Shown: positions 9,715 through 21,875, counted from the first letter of the stretch. The stretch: 64,000 nucleotides of DNA from Dendrocalamus latiflorus (GCA_017311315.1 CM029631.1:5566680-5630679); one strand, 5' to 3'. Translations and numbers: made by a program. The notes: generated by a model from the letters alone, not told the origin.

Positions 9715-12700
9715 CACTCAGCTCAGTACTCTGCACCAAACACATTTGCAAGGCCGTGAAACCATGCAGTGCCAGGCTTGTTGTCAAACGACTAGATTTT
9801 TTTATGTCTTTGCCCCGGCGACATTTGTTCTATTTAATTAACTCTGTCGACCCATCATGCAGCCTTGCTCCAGAGTCCAAGTCTAAACATTCAGAGGAAA
9901 GGTTCCTCTTGTTTGGCAGTGCGCGATCACGCAGAATCTACTGCCAGCCCGTCGCTGCTCTCGGATGAACAGACACCGGAGGGACAAGCAAATTCTCGCC
10001 CTGTTTTCCTCATGTGCCGGATCCAACTTGTCCTTGTACCCTTGTGAAGAATCAGAATACCCTAGCTAGCTAGCTTGTTGATAAAACCTGTCACTCTATC
10101 AGATCAAAGCTCTCGGATAAGCGGAGGAGGACGAAAAAGGCAGATTAAAACGGTTGGTTCACGGCCAGTCGTGCAGTATTTAACAAAGATTGGATCGGTT
10201 ATTCTTATGCAAAGCCGCTGTGCGAGGCCGGGGAATCGTTTTCGTTCGTTGCCGTGTGGTTTCGATGCGATTCGACTCTTGCATGTGTGTTATCTGAAGC
10301 CTTTTTTTTTCTGTGGATCTTTCGGGTTCTTGCTGCGGCTGCGGGGCGCAGTTGTACGGGCTATGCCAATATTTGCAGAAGGCTACCTGCATGATTGAGT
10401 TGCGCATTCGCATCGCATGTCGGCAGTTTGTCGAGAAAGAAAACAAAACGAAGAGTTAATTAGTTCTAGTTTTCTTTAAAGGTATTTCTAAAAGTGGGAA
10501 AACATAAAGAGCATTTTTTTTTGGTGTATGGTGTGATAATGTAGCCATCTGTTCGAGGTCTTGTAGTATTCTGAATCGAGATAATTTGTTCTTTTTTCTT
10601 TTTTAACGAAAATAATAGAATGATTATTACTGGAAGGTGCTACCATAATCATATATTGCCAGTTAGAATGTGCATGAGAAAAGGCTATGCGCCATGGTGG
10701 CAAAGCACTTAAGTGCAGTGGTTGATATCGCGAGTTTGAACCTGAACTCCTATCTTAATTTAAAAAGGCAAGCAATTCGTCTCACACGTTCTAGTTTTTC
10801 TTAGTACAACGTACGCGAAAATCACACTGTGCTAAATATAAAGTAGCCATAAGACATCACAAACCGCATCTAACTCTACCAGAGACAGAAACCCAGGGGG
10901 CTGATCAATTGAAAAAAGAAATTCAAGCTCAAATTCAGTATGTATCGCCATCTTATACGAGTGTGTCCATCCGATCTCACCGAAAGTTGGTGGCAATACT
11001 AATTCCCCCATAATGATTGGAGGTGGTCACTCTGCTCTTTCCTGGAAACGAAACGGCACAACTCCTGTTCCAGCCACGCAAATGCAAGCCGATCTGATGC
11101 AAACAGTGGCCACTTTGTACACTGCAAAGTGCTAGCTATGTACGTACAGCTACTCCTCCTCCAAATAATTTGCGCCATTTTTGCGCCCCGTCTCTTAAAG
11201 GCGTTTGGCTAATGTCCATCTCCACGATATCAGGGGTACAAATACGGTTGTTGATTAGCTCCGTGGTGCGAGTAAGTACCAGCAGCGTTGGAATGTCTCC
11301 CTCAAAGCGCCATCGATGCCCTGTGCAGTTACGCAATTTGAGGTTTGAGTCCAGCCGAGCAAATGTGACCATGCCCATCGTGTCGATCGATGGGAGAAAG
11401 GTGTAGTCCATATGCGGTAGCTTCTACGAAGACGATCCACCGCTGCACAATTTCGATCTCACATGTTCTCATGGTCTCACCCGTTTGTTTCTAGTTAGAC
11501 GCGCCCGATCTTGCGGTACTCTTTCCAAGGAATACAGTCGAGAATGTGCCCGTCCCAGATCAAAATCCGATTTCAGGGAAGGGCTATGTGGCATGCTAAG
11601 TACAGCTTGGAGCATCAACGGAGTAGCAGTGTGGTCACATATAGCCATAGGCTCACACAGTGACACTATTGGGTAAAGGATGGAAACATGAGCAGCCAAG
11701 AAATTCTTCTCCTTGAATGAAAACAACAGCTGGATCCTCCACCAAATCACAGAACCTCCCATGCCCATCAACTCTTTTTTCCCTTTCTTTTCTCTCTCTA
11801 GAAAAGTCGACGTCGGAGGCAGAGATTAATCAGAGACGACTCTCGGAGGAGCTAGTGGCTCGTCCAAGTCCAGGCGCCGACACAAGATCCAAGCGGGTGA
11901 GTTGTTCGCGGAGGATGCGTGCACTGCCGCCAACGTGGGGCTCGACGCTCCAGCGATCCGCAGACAAATGCACAGCACACGGTGGCACTTCCCTCCCTTC
12001 TGAACGTGTAGATCTCCTACCCCGCGCTGCAACCTGCATATGTGCAGCGCACATGCTCCTCTCCTCTGCATTCTAGCTCCTGTCTGACCCGGTTTGTTTT
12101 CAAATGCGTCTGGCCAGCTGCATAATCGGAATCCTGCCTGTTAGATTAATACGTGCTCATAATTACTTGCCTGTGACTAGCTAGCGTGAACATTGCCCAA
12201 TGATCGGTTCGGTTGGATGCATGCAATGGATGGATCTGTGCACGTCCCTCCCTTCCCAATCATACGGAGGGGTGAGGACCGAGGACTCTTGTTTTCTCCT
12301 TGTTTTGTTTTGTTTTGCGCTTTGGATTTCAATTTTGTTGGTTGGGTGTTTTGGTTTCTTGCAGGTTTTGTCAGTATTTCTGTGCGTTATTTGTGGGGCC
12401 GAGCGGTTTAGGCTCTGCTCCAAACGGCTTCAATTTTTGTTTTTTCTTTCAGCTTATTTAAATTGAAAGTTACTTAGAACACATCGATTTCTAATTTCGG
12501 TTTTTTTGGTTATCTTTTCCTTTTTATTATTCCTTTGTATTGTCTGTGACGATGTAACGGTTTTTTCTTACTTTTTTAAAAATTTAATTGAATGACTAAA
12601 AAAGATAACAATTATTATAATATAATTTTAATAAAATACTAATAGCTAAAGTCATAAAATAGAAATTTAAACTTTTCGGAACTGCCCTTAATTGGCGGCG

Positions 12701-12903
12701 GATGTGAGAGTTGATGCTGCTGTTGACACTTTCCCGAGCTTTCTCAAGCCTGTGCAGGCTGTGCTGTGCAGCTACGGAGGGGACGATGCTACAGTGTTGA
12801 GTTTATGTATCTCTCCAGTTTTTTTAAGGTCAAATCAACAGGCCCCGTAATTGGTTTTAGCCTATAGTATATAGTATCCTTTGAACAAAATAGTACGGTG
12901 GTA
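9715..12903. other. intergenic, no supported gene
   Basis: 3.2 kb without a supported gene. Minus-strand open frames at 11136-11411 (91 codons) and 11469-11771 (100 codons) have plausible amino-acid composition but match no family I recognise, and have no splice-consistent partner. Short AT-rich stretches around 12450-12670 look repeat-derived. Confidence 0.4.
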
Positions 12904-12911
12904 TTTACACG

Positions 12912-13203
12912 CTGGGGCGAAGCTAGAATTTAGACATGGAGAGTCAAACATATGATAATATTTTTTGTCAAGAAAGTGACAATCTAAAAAATATATAACA
13001 ATACAAAAAGGTTACATTTCTATTAATTTAAATTTAGCTTTATACCTACCAAAAATATTATAGATGTCAATAATTTAATCAAAAGCGAACTTCCCTCACT
13101 CATGAGGAGGCTAAATAAATGCTTTATAAGATAATTACTAAAATACTTAATGGCTAATCAACAGAAAAAAAAACAACAGGGGGGGTGGCCCTGCTCGCCC
13201 CTG
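12912..13203. mobile_element. small non-autonomous hAT-type element
   Basis: 292 bp with imperfect terminal inverted repeats (left CTGGGGCGAAGC, right end reading CAGGGGCGAGCAGG on the other strand). It is flanked by 8-bp duplications differing at one base (TTTACACG at 12904-12911, TTTGCACG at 13204-13211). 8-bp target duplications are the hAT hallmark. The interior is AT-rich and non-coding. Confidence 0.7.
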
Positions 13204-13211
13204 TTTGCACG

Positions 13212-13719
13212 ATATGATGTTGCGGTATTTTCTAATCGCTGAAAATCAAACTCTCTTCTGATTGAATTATCTAAACTAGCAAGATAGTCCGTGCATTTAC
13301 ACGAATAGATTTATTATAATTCTTCTACAGGCAAAAATTAGGTGGTTTAGAATATCTAATTATCTATTAAAATCATATAATTGTATAATATGTGAGATAT
13401 GCATTTTTTAGTACGAGCATTTGAAGTAATAATAGGATTTTGAAGACAAAACACATATTGAGGGAACGTAATTGAAATTATAGCATTTGATTTAAAAAAT
13501 CAATTTGAGCCAAATACATTTTGTGGACCCTTAAAAAGTAATATTCAAATATTTCTTTCATGGAGAAATAGCTCGATTCACACTCTATGAGCTTGACATT
13601 GAGTCTGGAAAGTCTACGGTAACTCCTACTTGGCTACTCTAGAAGCTGACCAGGCCACGGCAAACATGAAACAAAATTTCAATTATTGCGTCTCTCTCTA
13701 TTTCTTAGGTCCTGCTCAA
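13212..13719. other. intergenic, no gene seen
   Basis: AT-rich. Near 13274 a Helitron-3'-end-like motif (CGTG..CACG hairpin then CTAG, minus strand) occurs, but no matching 5' end is visible. Confidence 0.4.
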
Positions 13720-13985
13720 AATAGGTTTTTTTAGTGGCTTATAGTTGAAAAGCACTGTAGCTAACTGCAAAATATTGTACTTAACGGAGGCTTATTTAGC
13801 ATAATTAAATTTAAAAAATTTAAAATAGAAAAAACATGTTAGCCCATCACATATAATGCAAACAAATACAAGAAAAAAGAACAGGAAAAAAGTTTATAAA
13901 AAAGCAAAAAGTATAAAAAACGAAATTTATAAATAATGCAAAATAAGCCAGAAGCTCAAGCCGAAATGAGCGGAGCCTGAAGTTC
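13720..13985 (+). mobile_element. MITE, copy 1 of a family repeated in the window
   Basis: About 265 bp that aligns along its length with the reverse complement of 16712-16995. Shared blocks are GCACTGTAGCT, GAGGCTTATTTAGCATAAT, TGTTAGCCCAT and AATAAGCCAGAAGC. It is non-coding and AT-rich, with the look of a hAT-type MITE. Exact ends and target duplication were not determined. Confidence 0.65.
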
Positions 13986-14405
13986 ACATTTCCATCCAAT
14001 GGGCACATGAGAGTTCTACATATTTTTTTATTTGTATCAAAGTTGCCCGTGTAATTTATCTCCAACCTGATTTACGTTCATTTCCACTTTTCCAGTAACG
14101 GTTCTCTCCATGTCGTCCAGTCGTCCTATACGATTTCCTTATCGATTTGGAATTAATTAGAATAAGCCAATGCATATGAGCGATGTTTTTTTTCTTCTTT
14201 TTCTTGAATTCAGTGCTGCTAAGATTGACATGACGCCTCTCACGGGAATGTGCATCGGCCGTGCAATTGTCCAGCCTAGTTTTTTTATCATCATCTCACC
14301 GTTTAAAGGGTACGCTTGGATGAATCTCATTTTTTAAAAATTATAAATCTTAAAGCAAATTAATTAATATTAGGTAAGTATAGACCTTTCTAACTAAACA
14401 ACTAA

Positions 14406-15285
14406 GGGCATCTCCAGCAGGAGCCCTCAAAACAGACCCCCTACTTTTAATTTGAGGGCTCCCTCTACTTTTGAGGGCCCTGTTTTCTGGGCTGTACTCT
14501 AGCAGGAGCCCTCAAAACAGGGCCCCTACTTCTCAATTCCCTCTATTTCCTCACACACTATATGCATATGTATGAGATAAAAGCACAATACACAATAAAA
14601 TATTTATGATTTCAAAATGAGGGACAATATTTAAATTTATAAATTCAAATACGAATATTCAAATTTAAATTCAAATTTGTTTCGAATTTTATTGTTCCAA
14701 ATTTAAATTCAAATTTGTTCCGAATATTCAAATTTAAATTCAAATTTGTTCTGAATATTCAAATTTCAATTCAAATTTGTTTCGAATATCCAAATTTGAA
14801 TTTAAATTTGTTCCGAATATTCAAATTTAAATTCAAATTTGTTCCGAATATTCAAATTTAAATTCAAATTTGTTCCGAATATTCAAATTCAAATTCAAAT
14901 TTGTTCCAAATATTCAAATTTAAATTCAAATTTGTTTCGAATATTCAAATTTGTTCCGAATATCCAAATTTGAAATTAAATTTGTTCCGAATATTCAAAT
15001 TTAAATTCAAATTTATTCTGAATATTCAAATTTGTTTCGAATATTCAAATTTAAATTCAAATTTGTTCTGAATTTAAATTTGTTTCACTCGTACGGGAAA
15101 AAACGAGGAAAGCTGAAAAATGAGGGCCAGAGTAGGGGCCCCATAGGAATGAGGGCTGAAGGGGGGATTTAAGGGGCCCCTCAAATTTGAGGGCTCTAGT
15201 AGGGGTCCTGCTGGACCTCTATTTTTGCCTCAAGCCCTCAAATTTGGTTTTGAGGGCTCAAGTAGGGGCCCTGCTGGAGATGCTC
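14406..15285. mobile_element. Tourist-like (PIF/Harbinger) MITE with internal satellite
   Basis: 880 bp with terminal inverted repeats GGGCATCTCCAGCAGGAG / GAGCATCTCCAGCAGGG, flanked by the 3-bp duplication TAA (14403-14405 and 15286-15288). Subterminal regions share GGGCCCTCAAATTTGAGGG-type sequence. The middle (about 14640-15085) is a tandem array. No transposase is present, so movement would need a PIF/Harbinger enzyme supplied elsewhere. Confidence 0.8.
14640..15085. repeat. AT-rich tandem array, unit about 31 bp
   Basis: Around 14 imperfect units with core CGAATATTCAAATTT, AAATTCAAATTTGTT. Units vary by single bases and some are shortened. The array sits inside the MITE at 14406-15285 and contains AAATTTAAATTT-type self-complementary words. 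No coding potential. Confidence 0.85.
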
Positions 15286-15288
15286 TAA

Positions 15289-16103
15289 TAGACTGTATAT
15301 AACTCTAACTACATCTAACCAATCTAGATTGTTATAATTTGAATCCACCGTAAATCAAGGTGTAGATCTTTTTTACTCCAATAATGTTGTAATTTGTAGG
15401 CTTTGAGAAGGAACGTGGTGGTGGTTAATTTTTTTATTATTTTGACAATATAATATAATAGATGGAAACTGATGATTAGTGCTAAGAAAAAGGTAAATAT
15501 GCTATAAATTCCGAAAAAGATCAATTCTAGCAATTAATTTGATGAAACCTAATTTTAAATGCTTAGATTTGATAGTTGGATAGCGATATAAGAATTTAAA
15601 ATAAGTCACAAAAAAGGAAAATTTGTAGCACTTAATTTGATGGACCCTAATTTTAAATACTTAGATTTAATAGTTGGCTTATAGATATATTAATTTGATA
15701 AAAAAGATAAGAGAATGTGTAAATTTGACAGGCACACATAGGGACAAAAATTCTCAAAATAAATTGCACTAATTAAATATGAAATAAAAAAATCCGAAAT
15801 TGATAGAGATTTCAAAATAAATTACATTCATTAAATATGAAATAAAATACACCAAATTTATTTTGTTCGCGGAATAGGGATTTCAGTATTAGGAATTTGT
15901 AAATGAACTTTTATATGCATACTGTAGCACACTATACCACACAATTACGCGTGCTACTGGCTAGTTGCTAGTTGGAATATAAAACTTGTATTTTGATTAA
16001 TCTCCATGTATTTCTTTAAATCAACATGCGGCATGTTGGTTGCATGACGGCCTAGGCACCTCAGTGTTGCTGGCTCCCGACGCCCAGTAATGTGTGGACA
16101 TCG
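15289..16103. other. intergenic, no gene seen
   Basis: AT-rich spacer. Short internal repeats are present (AATTTGATG..CCTAATTTTAAATxCTTAGATTT occurs twice near 15535 and 15630). No gene is recognised. Confidence 0.45.
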
Positions 16104-16540
16104 TCGAGCCCGCAGGTCCAAGTGCCAGGTCGAGCTAGGCTTGCTCTGGTACTTTTAAGACGTGCCTAGCGATAGGAAGATTTCACTTCTAGCTGTAAGG
16201 ATGCATTGAGCTATATCAAATTTCTGCTGCCACGCGCCTCGTCGACACGTTACTAAGGCGCTTCCCGCTGGGCCATGCCTGCAACCCGGCCTCGTTGTGT
16301 GCTGCTAACCTCTTGGTCCGTGACTGGGCCGTGGCCTGGTCCGAATCTGCAATTATCAAACATGTCGTGCAGACAGTTGGCGACACATATCCTCTCCAGC
16401 CGCAAATCACAAACCATTTTGATATTCATGATAACCCATTCGCTTGAAAAGTCTAAAAAAATTTCATAATAATTATTAAATTAGAAAAAATTCTAGAAAC
16501 CCCCTTGTTAATCGAGGGAGAAAAAGATCTATACCACTTA
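16104..16540 (+). repeat. segmental duplication, copy A (empty MITE site)
   Basis: 437 bp that recur at 17242-18367 after removal of the MITE there and one TAA. At 16196-16198 it has a single TAA exactly where the other copy carries the 686-bp MITE, so it is the uninterrupted form of the target. A frame from about 16232 to 16444 stays open (about 70 codons, including LVRDWAVAWSES), but I do not recognise it and cannot say it is coding. Confidence 0.88.
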
Positions 16541-16711
16541 TTTCAGCAGGACCTGACTATAATGGTGCAGATTAATCATATATAGATATATTACAACAGT
16601 TACAATGTATAACAAATGCAACTATATTTTTCAAAGACATGAAAAATATGTTACAATATAATTGCAGAGGGTTCCGCTAGTGCTATTAATTTCAAGCATG
16701 TTTGATAGATT

Positions 16712-16995
16712 AATTTCAAGCCCTGATCAACTCGGCTTCGGCTTCTGGCTTATTTTTCACTATTCATAAGTTTCGTTTTTTTTCTGAACTTTTGGCTTTT
16801 TGTTGAGCTTTTTTGCCGGTTCTTTTTTCCCGTATTTGTTTGTATTATACGTAATGGGCTAACATATTTTTTTATTTTTAATTTTTTTAAATTTAATTAT
16901 GCTAAATAAGCCTCTGTCAGCTACAGTGCTTTTTTCAGCCAGCTACAGTGTTTTCAGCCATAAGCCACGAGCTTTTCAGCCGAACCGATCACCAC
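16712..16995 (-). mobile_element. MITE, copy 2 of the family at 13720
   Basis: About 284 bp, inverted relative to 13720-13985. The ends read GATCGGTTCGGCTG and, on the other strand, GATCAACTCGGCTTCGG, giving an imperfect terminal inverted repeat. Non-coding. A target duplication was not identified. Confidence 0.65.
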
Positions 16996-17241
16996 CATAG
17001 AAACATCTTTTCTGGTCACTGAAAATGACACATTTCCTTAAGCTGCTGCAGTTAGGGTCTGTTTTTATTAGCTTTTCAACGGTTTTTATTTCTCTCAGCA
17101 AACGCTGTTCATTAAACTAATAATCTGCAGTCTAAAAGAACATGTGGAGCTTTTCTAAGTTTTTCAGCATAGTTTGTTGGTCATGTTCATTTAACAGAAC
17201 GATGTAATTTATACTATCACATCTCGTAAAATATAGAGTCT

Positions 17242-18367
17242 TCGAGCCCGCAGGTCCAAGTGCCAGGTCGAGCTTGGCTTGCTCTGGTACTTTTAACGAC
17301 GTGCCTAGCGATAGGAAGATTTCACTTCTAGCTGTAAGAGCAACTCCAGCAGGGCCCCTACTTGGCCTCTCAAACTCAAATTTGAGAACCAGAGCAAAAA
17401 AACTCAGCTCCAACAGGGCTCCTACTTGGCTCTAAAAAATAGGAGGCCTCTCAAATGAGGTCTCCAAGCCCTCATTCCTAGGGGCCCTCTTCTGGCTCTC
17501 ATCCTTCAGTTTTTTTCCCGCTAGGTGAAACTTCCCCCACGCCCCCAAAATCCCTCGCGCCCCCCAAAATCCGCTGCTTCTGCTCGCCCTCGTCTCGCCC
17601 GACTCCTCCGCTTCCGCTCACCCCCCGCCTTGCTCGACTCCTCTGCCGCCGCCCGTGTCCCCCTTGCACCGCCAAAATCCCCCGCCTCTGCCGCTTCCGC
17701 TCGCCCCCGCCTCGCCCGACTCCTCCGTTCGCCCGCCGCCTACGCTCGCCTGCCGCCTAACTCGGCTCCTCCGCTCGCCCGCCGCCACGCCCGTCGCCTC
17801 GCCCGTCGCCGCCAAAATCCCCCGCTCGACCGGGGCCTCCGCTCGCCTCCGACTGGATTTGAGGAGTGGGTCCCATGTGTCAGTGTGTAGTGGAATGGAT
17901 TTGAGGGCTTAGATTTGAGGGGTGCTGTTGGAGTAGATGCAAAAAAATGGGCCCTCAAAAATAGGAGGAGCCATCAAATCAAAAGTAGGGGCCCTGATTT
18001 GAGAGCTACTGCTGGAGTTGCTCTAAGGATGCATTGAGCAATATCAAATTTCTACTGCCACGCGCCTCGTCGTCGTCGACACGTTACTAAGCCGCTTCCC
18101 GCTGGGCCATGCTTGCAGCCTGGCCTCGTTGTGCGCTGCTAACCTCTTGGTTCGTGACTGGGCCGTGGCCTGGTCCGAATCTGCAATTATCAAACATGTC
18201 GCGCAGACAGTTGGGGACACATATCCTCTAAATCACAAACAGATTTGATATTCATGATAACCCATTCGCTTTAAAAGTCTAAATTTTTTTCATAATAATT
18301 ATTAAATCAGAAAAAAAATCTAGAAACCCCCTTGTTAATCGAGGGAGAAAAAGATCTATACCACTTA
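17242..18367 (+). repeat. segmental duplication, copy B, interrupted by a MITE
   Basis: Matches 16104-16540 in two pieces (17242-17337 and 18027-18367), interrupted by the MITE at 17338-18023 and its duplicated TAA. Differences from copy A include an extra CGT triplet near 18070 and a small deletion near 18230. Immediately after it lies another MITE fragment. Confidence 0.88.
17338..18023. mobile_element. Tourist-like (PIF/Harbinger) MITE with known empty site
   Basis: 686 bp with near-perfect terminal inverted repeats GAGCAACTCCAGCAG, flanked by TAA on both sides (17335-17337 and 18024-18026). Subterminal blocks (GGGCCCCTACTT, CTCAAATTTGAG) resemble those of the element at 14406-15285. The GC-rich interior (17525-17890) gives open frames on both strands from Ser/Pro/Ala/Arg-rich low-complexity sequence; these are not credible proteins. 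The paralogous copy at 16196 lacks the insertion. Confidence 0.9.
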
Positions 18368-18369
18368 AG

Positions 18370-18480
18370 CCCGCTTGGTTGGGCTGAAAAGCTGTGGCCT
18401 ATGGCTGAATTTGCAATGTAGCTGGCTGAAATTACACGGTAGTTGAAGGTGGCTTATTTGGTGTAATTAAATTTAAACAT
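18370..18480 (+). mobile_element. truncated MITE, copy 3 of the family at 13720
   Basis: About 110 bp matching the left part of the 13720/16712 family (GGCTGAAAAGCTGTGGC, then GGCTTATTTGGTGTAATTAA). It stops abruptly after AAATTTAAAC. It abuts the end of duplication copy B. Confidence 0.6.
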
Positions 18481-18869
18481 CCTTAGCCTATGTTAGTTAT
18501 ACCTTTGCCTTGCGCATACTCTTGAAACTTTATGACGAACATCCTTACCTCAAGTTGGGGTTCTTGTCTTGATGTGGATTAACCTATAATACATCATCCA
18601 CTTGCCCTCCATAAATATATGATACGTCTTCTCTTAACTTGATGAATAACTCATGACCATCTTCTCTTTAGTATCTTGATGCTCATCAACGCACGATGTC
18701 ATCTTTCATCCCACACTTTGACTTAAGAATGATCAATTCATGATGCCATCAAAAGTCTTCATTATTATGGGATATTACATATTCATCAAACTCACAGAAA
18801 ATGTTAGCCCTACAAGATAATTATCATTAATTACCATAATATACCATTAACTCATAATGGCACATGGCG
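18481..18869. other. repeat-like intergenic DNA
   Basis: No coding similarity recognised. It may belong to the transposon remnant that follows, but no boundary is visible. Confidence 0.35.
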
Positions 18870-19790
18870 GGTCTAGATTCTTCATCTGTAAGCTCAGAAG
18901 TGTGATCATTCACCACCATTATCTGGAAGTCCATTGCACCACCTCTGAATATCTGCACATGAACCTTCCCAGGACAAGAACCATATATATACTTCACCAT
19001 ATGAGTGTCAGGTTCAACATATACACCCGATAGGTGCGGCTTATATTCTTGGCATATCTAGCAATAGCTTGCTGTGTAGCACCCATGTTGGGGAAACGTT
19101 GCCCTTCCACCAGTGTGTCTTCGTTGAAAGACCATTTAAACCTATCTGTAGGCAGCAGAACTAGGAAGGCCAATGCAACAGTATCAACTCTAGAGGAGAC
19201 ATACTCAACGTTCGTGCACACAATACCACCAGATTCATCGCCCCCACCAACACCTATACTAGCATCGTCTCCACTATTGGCTATGTTAACATTCGCTACA
19301 TTGTAGTATTGCATTCCATCTGACATGCCACCCAAATATTCATGGCAGTCAATATGTGCTGCTCACCATCTCCTCACACCTTCAGTTGGCTCAAAATTCT
19401 GAGCACGTCATGTCAGCCCTCCATCATTTCGACCAGCACTATGTTCTGTCGCACCACCATCATGCACACCAACAGCAGGTTCCACTTCATCACCACCATC
19501 CACACCAACATTAGGTTCCACAACACCACCACTAGTCAATAGTGGTACCTCCACATTACCACTCCCACCCGCCTCGTCCTTGCTCAATAGTTCCTCCCCT
19601 TCACAAACTGCACATACACCATTGGACTCTCATATAACACCACCCTGGAATTGCCCCAAGTGACGTTGCCAACCACATTCTTCAACTCACAGAAACTCTC
19701 ATGACACATACCTCTTCTTGAAGGTCTTCACTAGATCTACCCTTTTCCCAACGAGCAGATATCCTAAATCACAGCAAAACCCCTAAAAAA
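18870..19790 (-). pseudogene. MULE (Mutator-like) transposase N-terminal remnant
   Basis: Read on the minus strand, the region encodes an acidic Gly/Val-rich leader (about 19340-19780). It is followed at 18994-19335 by a frame with FNEDTLVEGQRFPN and QQAIARYAKN, which resembles the start of the MULE transposase N-terminal domain (VGxxFxxxxEAxxAIxxYA). A frameshift near 19015 moves the continuation (EPDTHMVKYIYGSCPGKVHV) to another frame, as expected for the CPxKV part of that domain. The DDE catalytic core, zinc knuckle and terminal inverted repeats are not seen. This is a decayed fragment; the family call is by motif resemblance only. Confidence 0.5.
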
Positions 19791-21875
19791 CTAACTGAAC
19801 CTCTCTTCTACTCTCTATTTCTTTCTTCTCCCTCAGCTCTCTCTTACTCGGAAGGGAAGAAAATGAACTGGGGGCTTTGGGTAAGAGAGCGATGCGAGTG
19901 ATTTTATGCACGTGGGGACCGCGCTGGCGAGCAGTAAGGGCACGTGTGTGCCACGGGCCACACCAGCCCCTGCCGAGCTCGCACTCCTCATTGCCGAGTA
20001 CGCCTACTGCGCCTGTCACCTTGTTGTCGAGCACTAGCAGTGCGGCAGGACGGTGGGTCTTGCCACCTGCCATGCCCATCGCTTCCCTACAGAGCTCGCC
20101 CGTCCTCCCGCTGTTGTGCCCTCTTATTGAGCTAGGGTAGCGCAGCAAGTGACACGTGTCGCTTGCCACGACTGTCAAGCTCAAAGAGGGGATAGATTTG
20201 CAAAACCGAACGCTAGGGAGGCCAAATTTGAAAAAAAAATGGCCACAATGCTAGATATGTAAAGGCTTCGCTACCTAGCCTCACTGTGCGTTGCCTCTTT
20301 GTTCCATGGCTGAACCGATGGACCATAGCCGAGTCTAAGTTCCTGCACATATTAGCTTCTATTTTCTGACTTCTGCTTGGAGAAGCAAGAAGCCAATATA
20401 AACACCTAGCTTTCCCAAATGATTTCCTCACCCTCTCGCTCCAGTCTCACTTCGGAGATAAGGCAGGGGTCACAGACACATCATGCACCACATTTCTCTC
20501 TTTTCCATCTCCACACGCATCTCTTTATCACCTTTTTCACCACTCGCACACCCTCCTTCTAAAAGTTATTTTTTTGGCTACTACTATTCATTTTCAACCA
20601 AAAGCTATTAGTAATGGATAAAAAGTCATCAACTGCAGCCAATATGAATAGACCCTAAAACACTGCAAGACCAATCGTGTGTTAGTTGAAGACCTAAGGA
20701 AAAAAAACAGGGTTTCTTCCTGCTGTGCTGAACCAAATAAGAAACAGAAAAGTTGGGTCCTATTTATAATTGTATTTCATCGATATAATCACATATATCT
20801 AATCAATCTTCTTCGTTATAATCGGGGCCCACTAAAAATCGACAATGTAATTTTTTCTTTTTACTTCAATTAACGTGGTAATTTCTTGCTCTTGAGAGTG
20901 AATATGGTGGTTTTTTATTTGCTTTAATAAGATACTCCTTTCGTTTTTGAATATATGTCATTCTATAATTTCGAGGTAATTTTTTACGATTTTTTTCTTA
21001 GCATGCTCACCCCTTTTATTATTCCCTAAGTCATTTATTACTATGGACTGAGCAACACACAAGATGCAAAAATAATAAATGAGCTAATCAAAGTGGGTAA
21101 TATAGTCGTTTGTATACACGTCCTGACTGTAGTGCAAAATCCTAAAACGGCATATTCTGAAATCTTGCTTACCAAGCCAGACCCTCGAGGCCTCAACTCA
21201 ATTCCCCTTGTCCAACATTACGCCACTAGTCGCTGCCCCACCCTGAGAGCGTGATGAGGATCGATTAGGCCACACATTTTGAGAGACATTCACAAATCAC
21301 AACGCCAGGGCCGTGAGATATTTCCAGTGACGCCACCGGGATAACATGATGTGAACCCAGTAGGGTCAACAAACAGTATAGTCAGTAGCCATGCTGCTTG
21401 GATCGATGTTTTAAAGTTGAATCGGATCTTTCAAGCTCTGAGCCAAAACAAGATTAATTCATGCAAAAACTGATAGATGAATCAAAAATTTGATTTGGCA
21501 TTTCACCTTGTGAGCAAACAAAAGCGGGACAAAGTACTAACTAGCACGCTGGAACTGGGCGCCCACGGCTTATGTGCCAACTGCACTAACACCAGGCCAT
21601 TTGATTTGCTGAATCTGCATCGTCCTTTTCGTCAATGGTTTAGTTTATGTTTGACCCTGAGCATCGCAATGGATTAAGTAGTGCAAATGCAACCACTCTC
21701 TCAGCCACTTAACTTTCCATTCTTCTCTCCAAAAATATCCAAGAAATCCTAACCGATCACTAGTTCACTTTGCTGCAGACTCCATCCCTAAAACGCTTAG
21801 CACGTTGACAACTCCAGCATTTGGCTATCCCAGATAAGAAAACCTCAACCACGATAGAATGAGACGACGGCGATA
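19791..21875. other. intergenic, no gene seen
   Basis: 2.1 kb with no supported gene. Around 20930-21000 sequence like the left end of a Stowaway MITE appears (TACTCCTTTCGTTTTTGAATA), but no matching right end follows. Confidence 0.45.

Noticed and set aside
10690..10790. Possible tRNA-derived SINE (box-B-like GAGTTTGAACC)
   Set aside because: No convincing box A, poly tail or target duplication.
11136..11771. Minus-strand frames of 91 and 100 codons
   Set aside because: No recognised family, no consistent splice sites joining them; kept only as a note in the intergenic entry.
13270..14280. Helitron-3'-end-like motifs at about 13274 (minus) and 14277 (plus)
   Set aside because: They point in opposite directions and neither has a matching TC start nearby.
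17525..17890. 121-codon Pro/Ser/Arg-rich frame
   Set aside because: Lies wholly inside the MITE at 17338-18023 and is low complexity.
20930..21000. Stowaway-like left end
   Set aside because: No matching right terminal repeat or TA duplication could be found.
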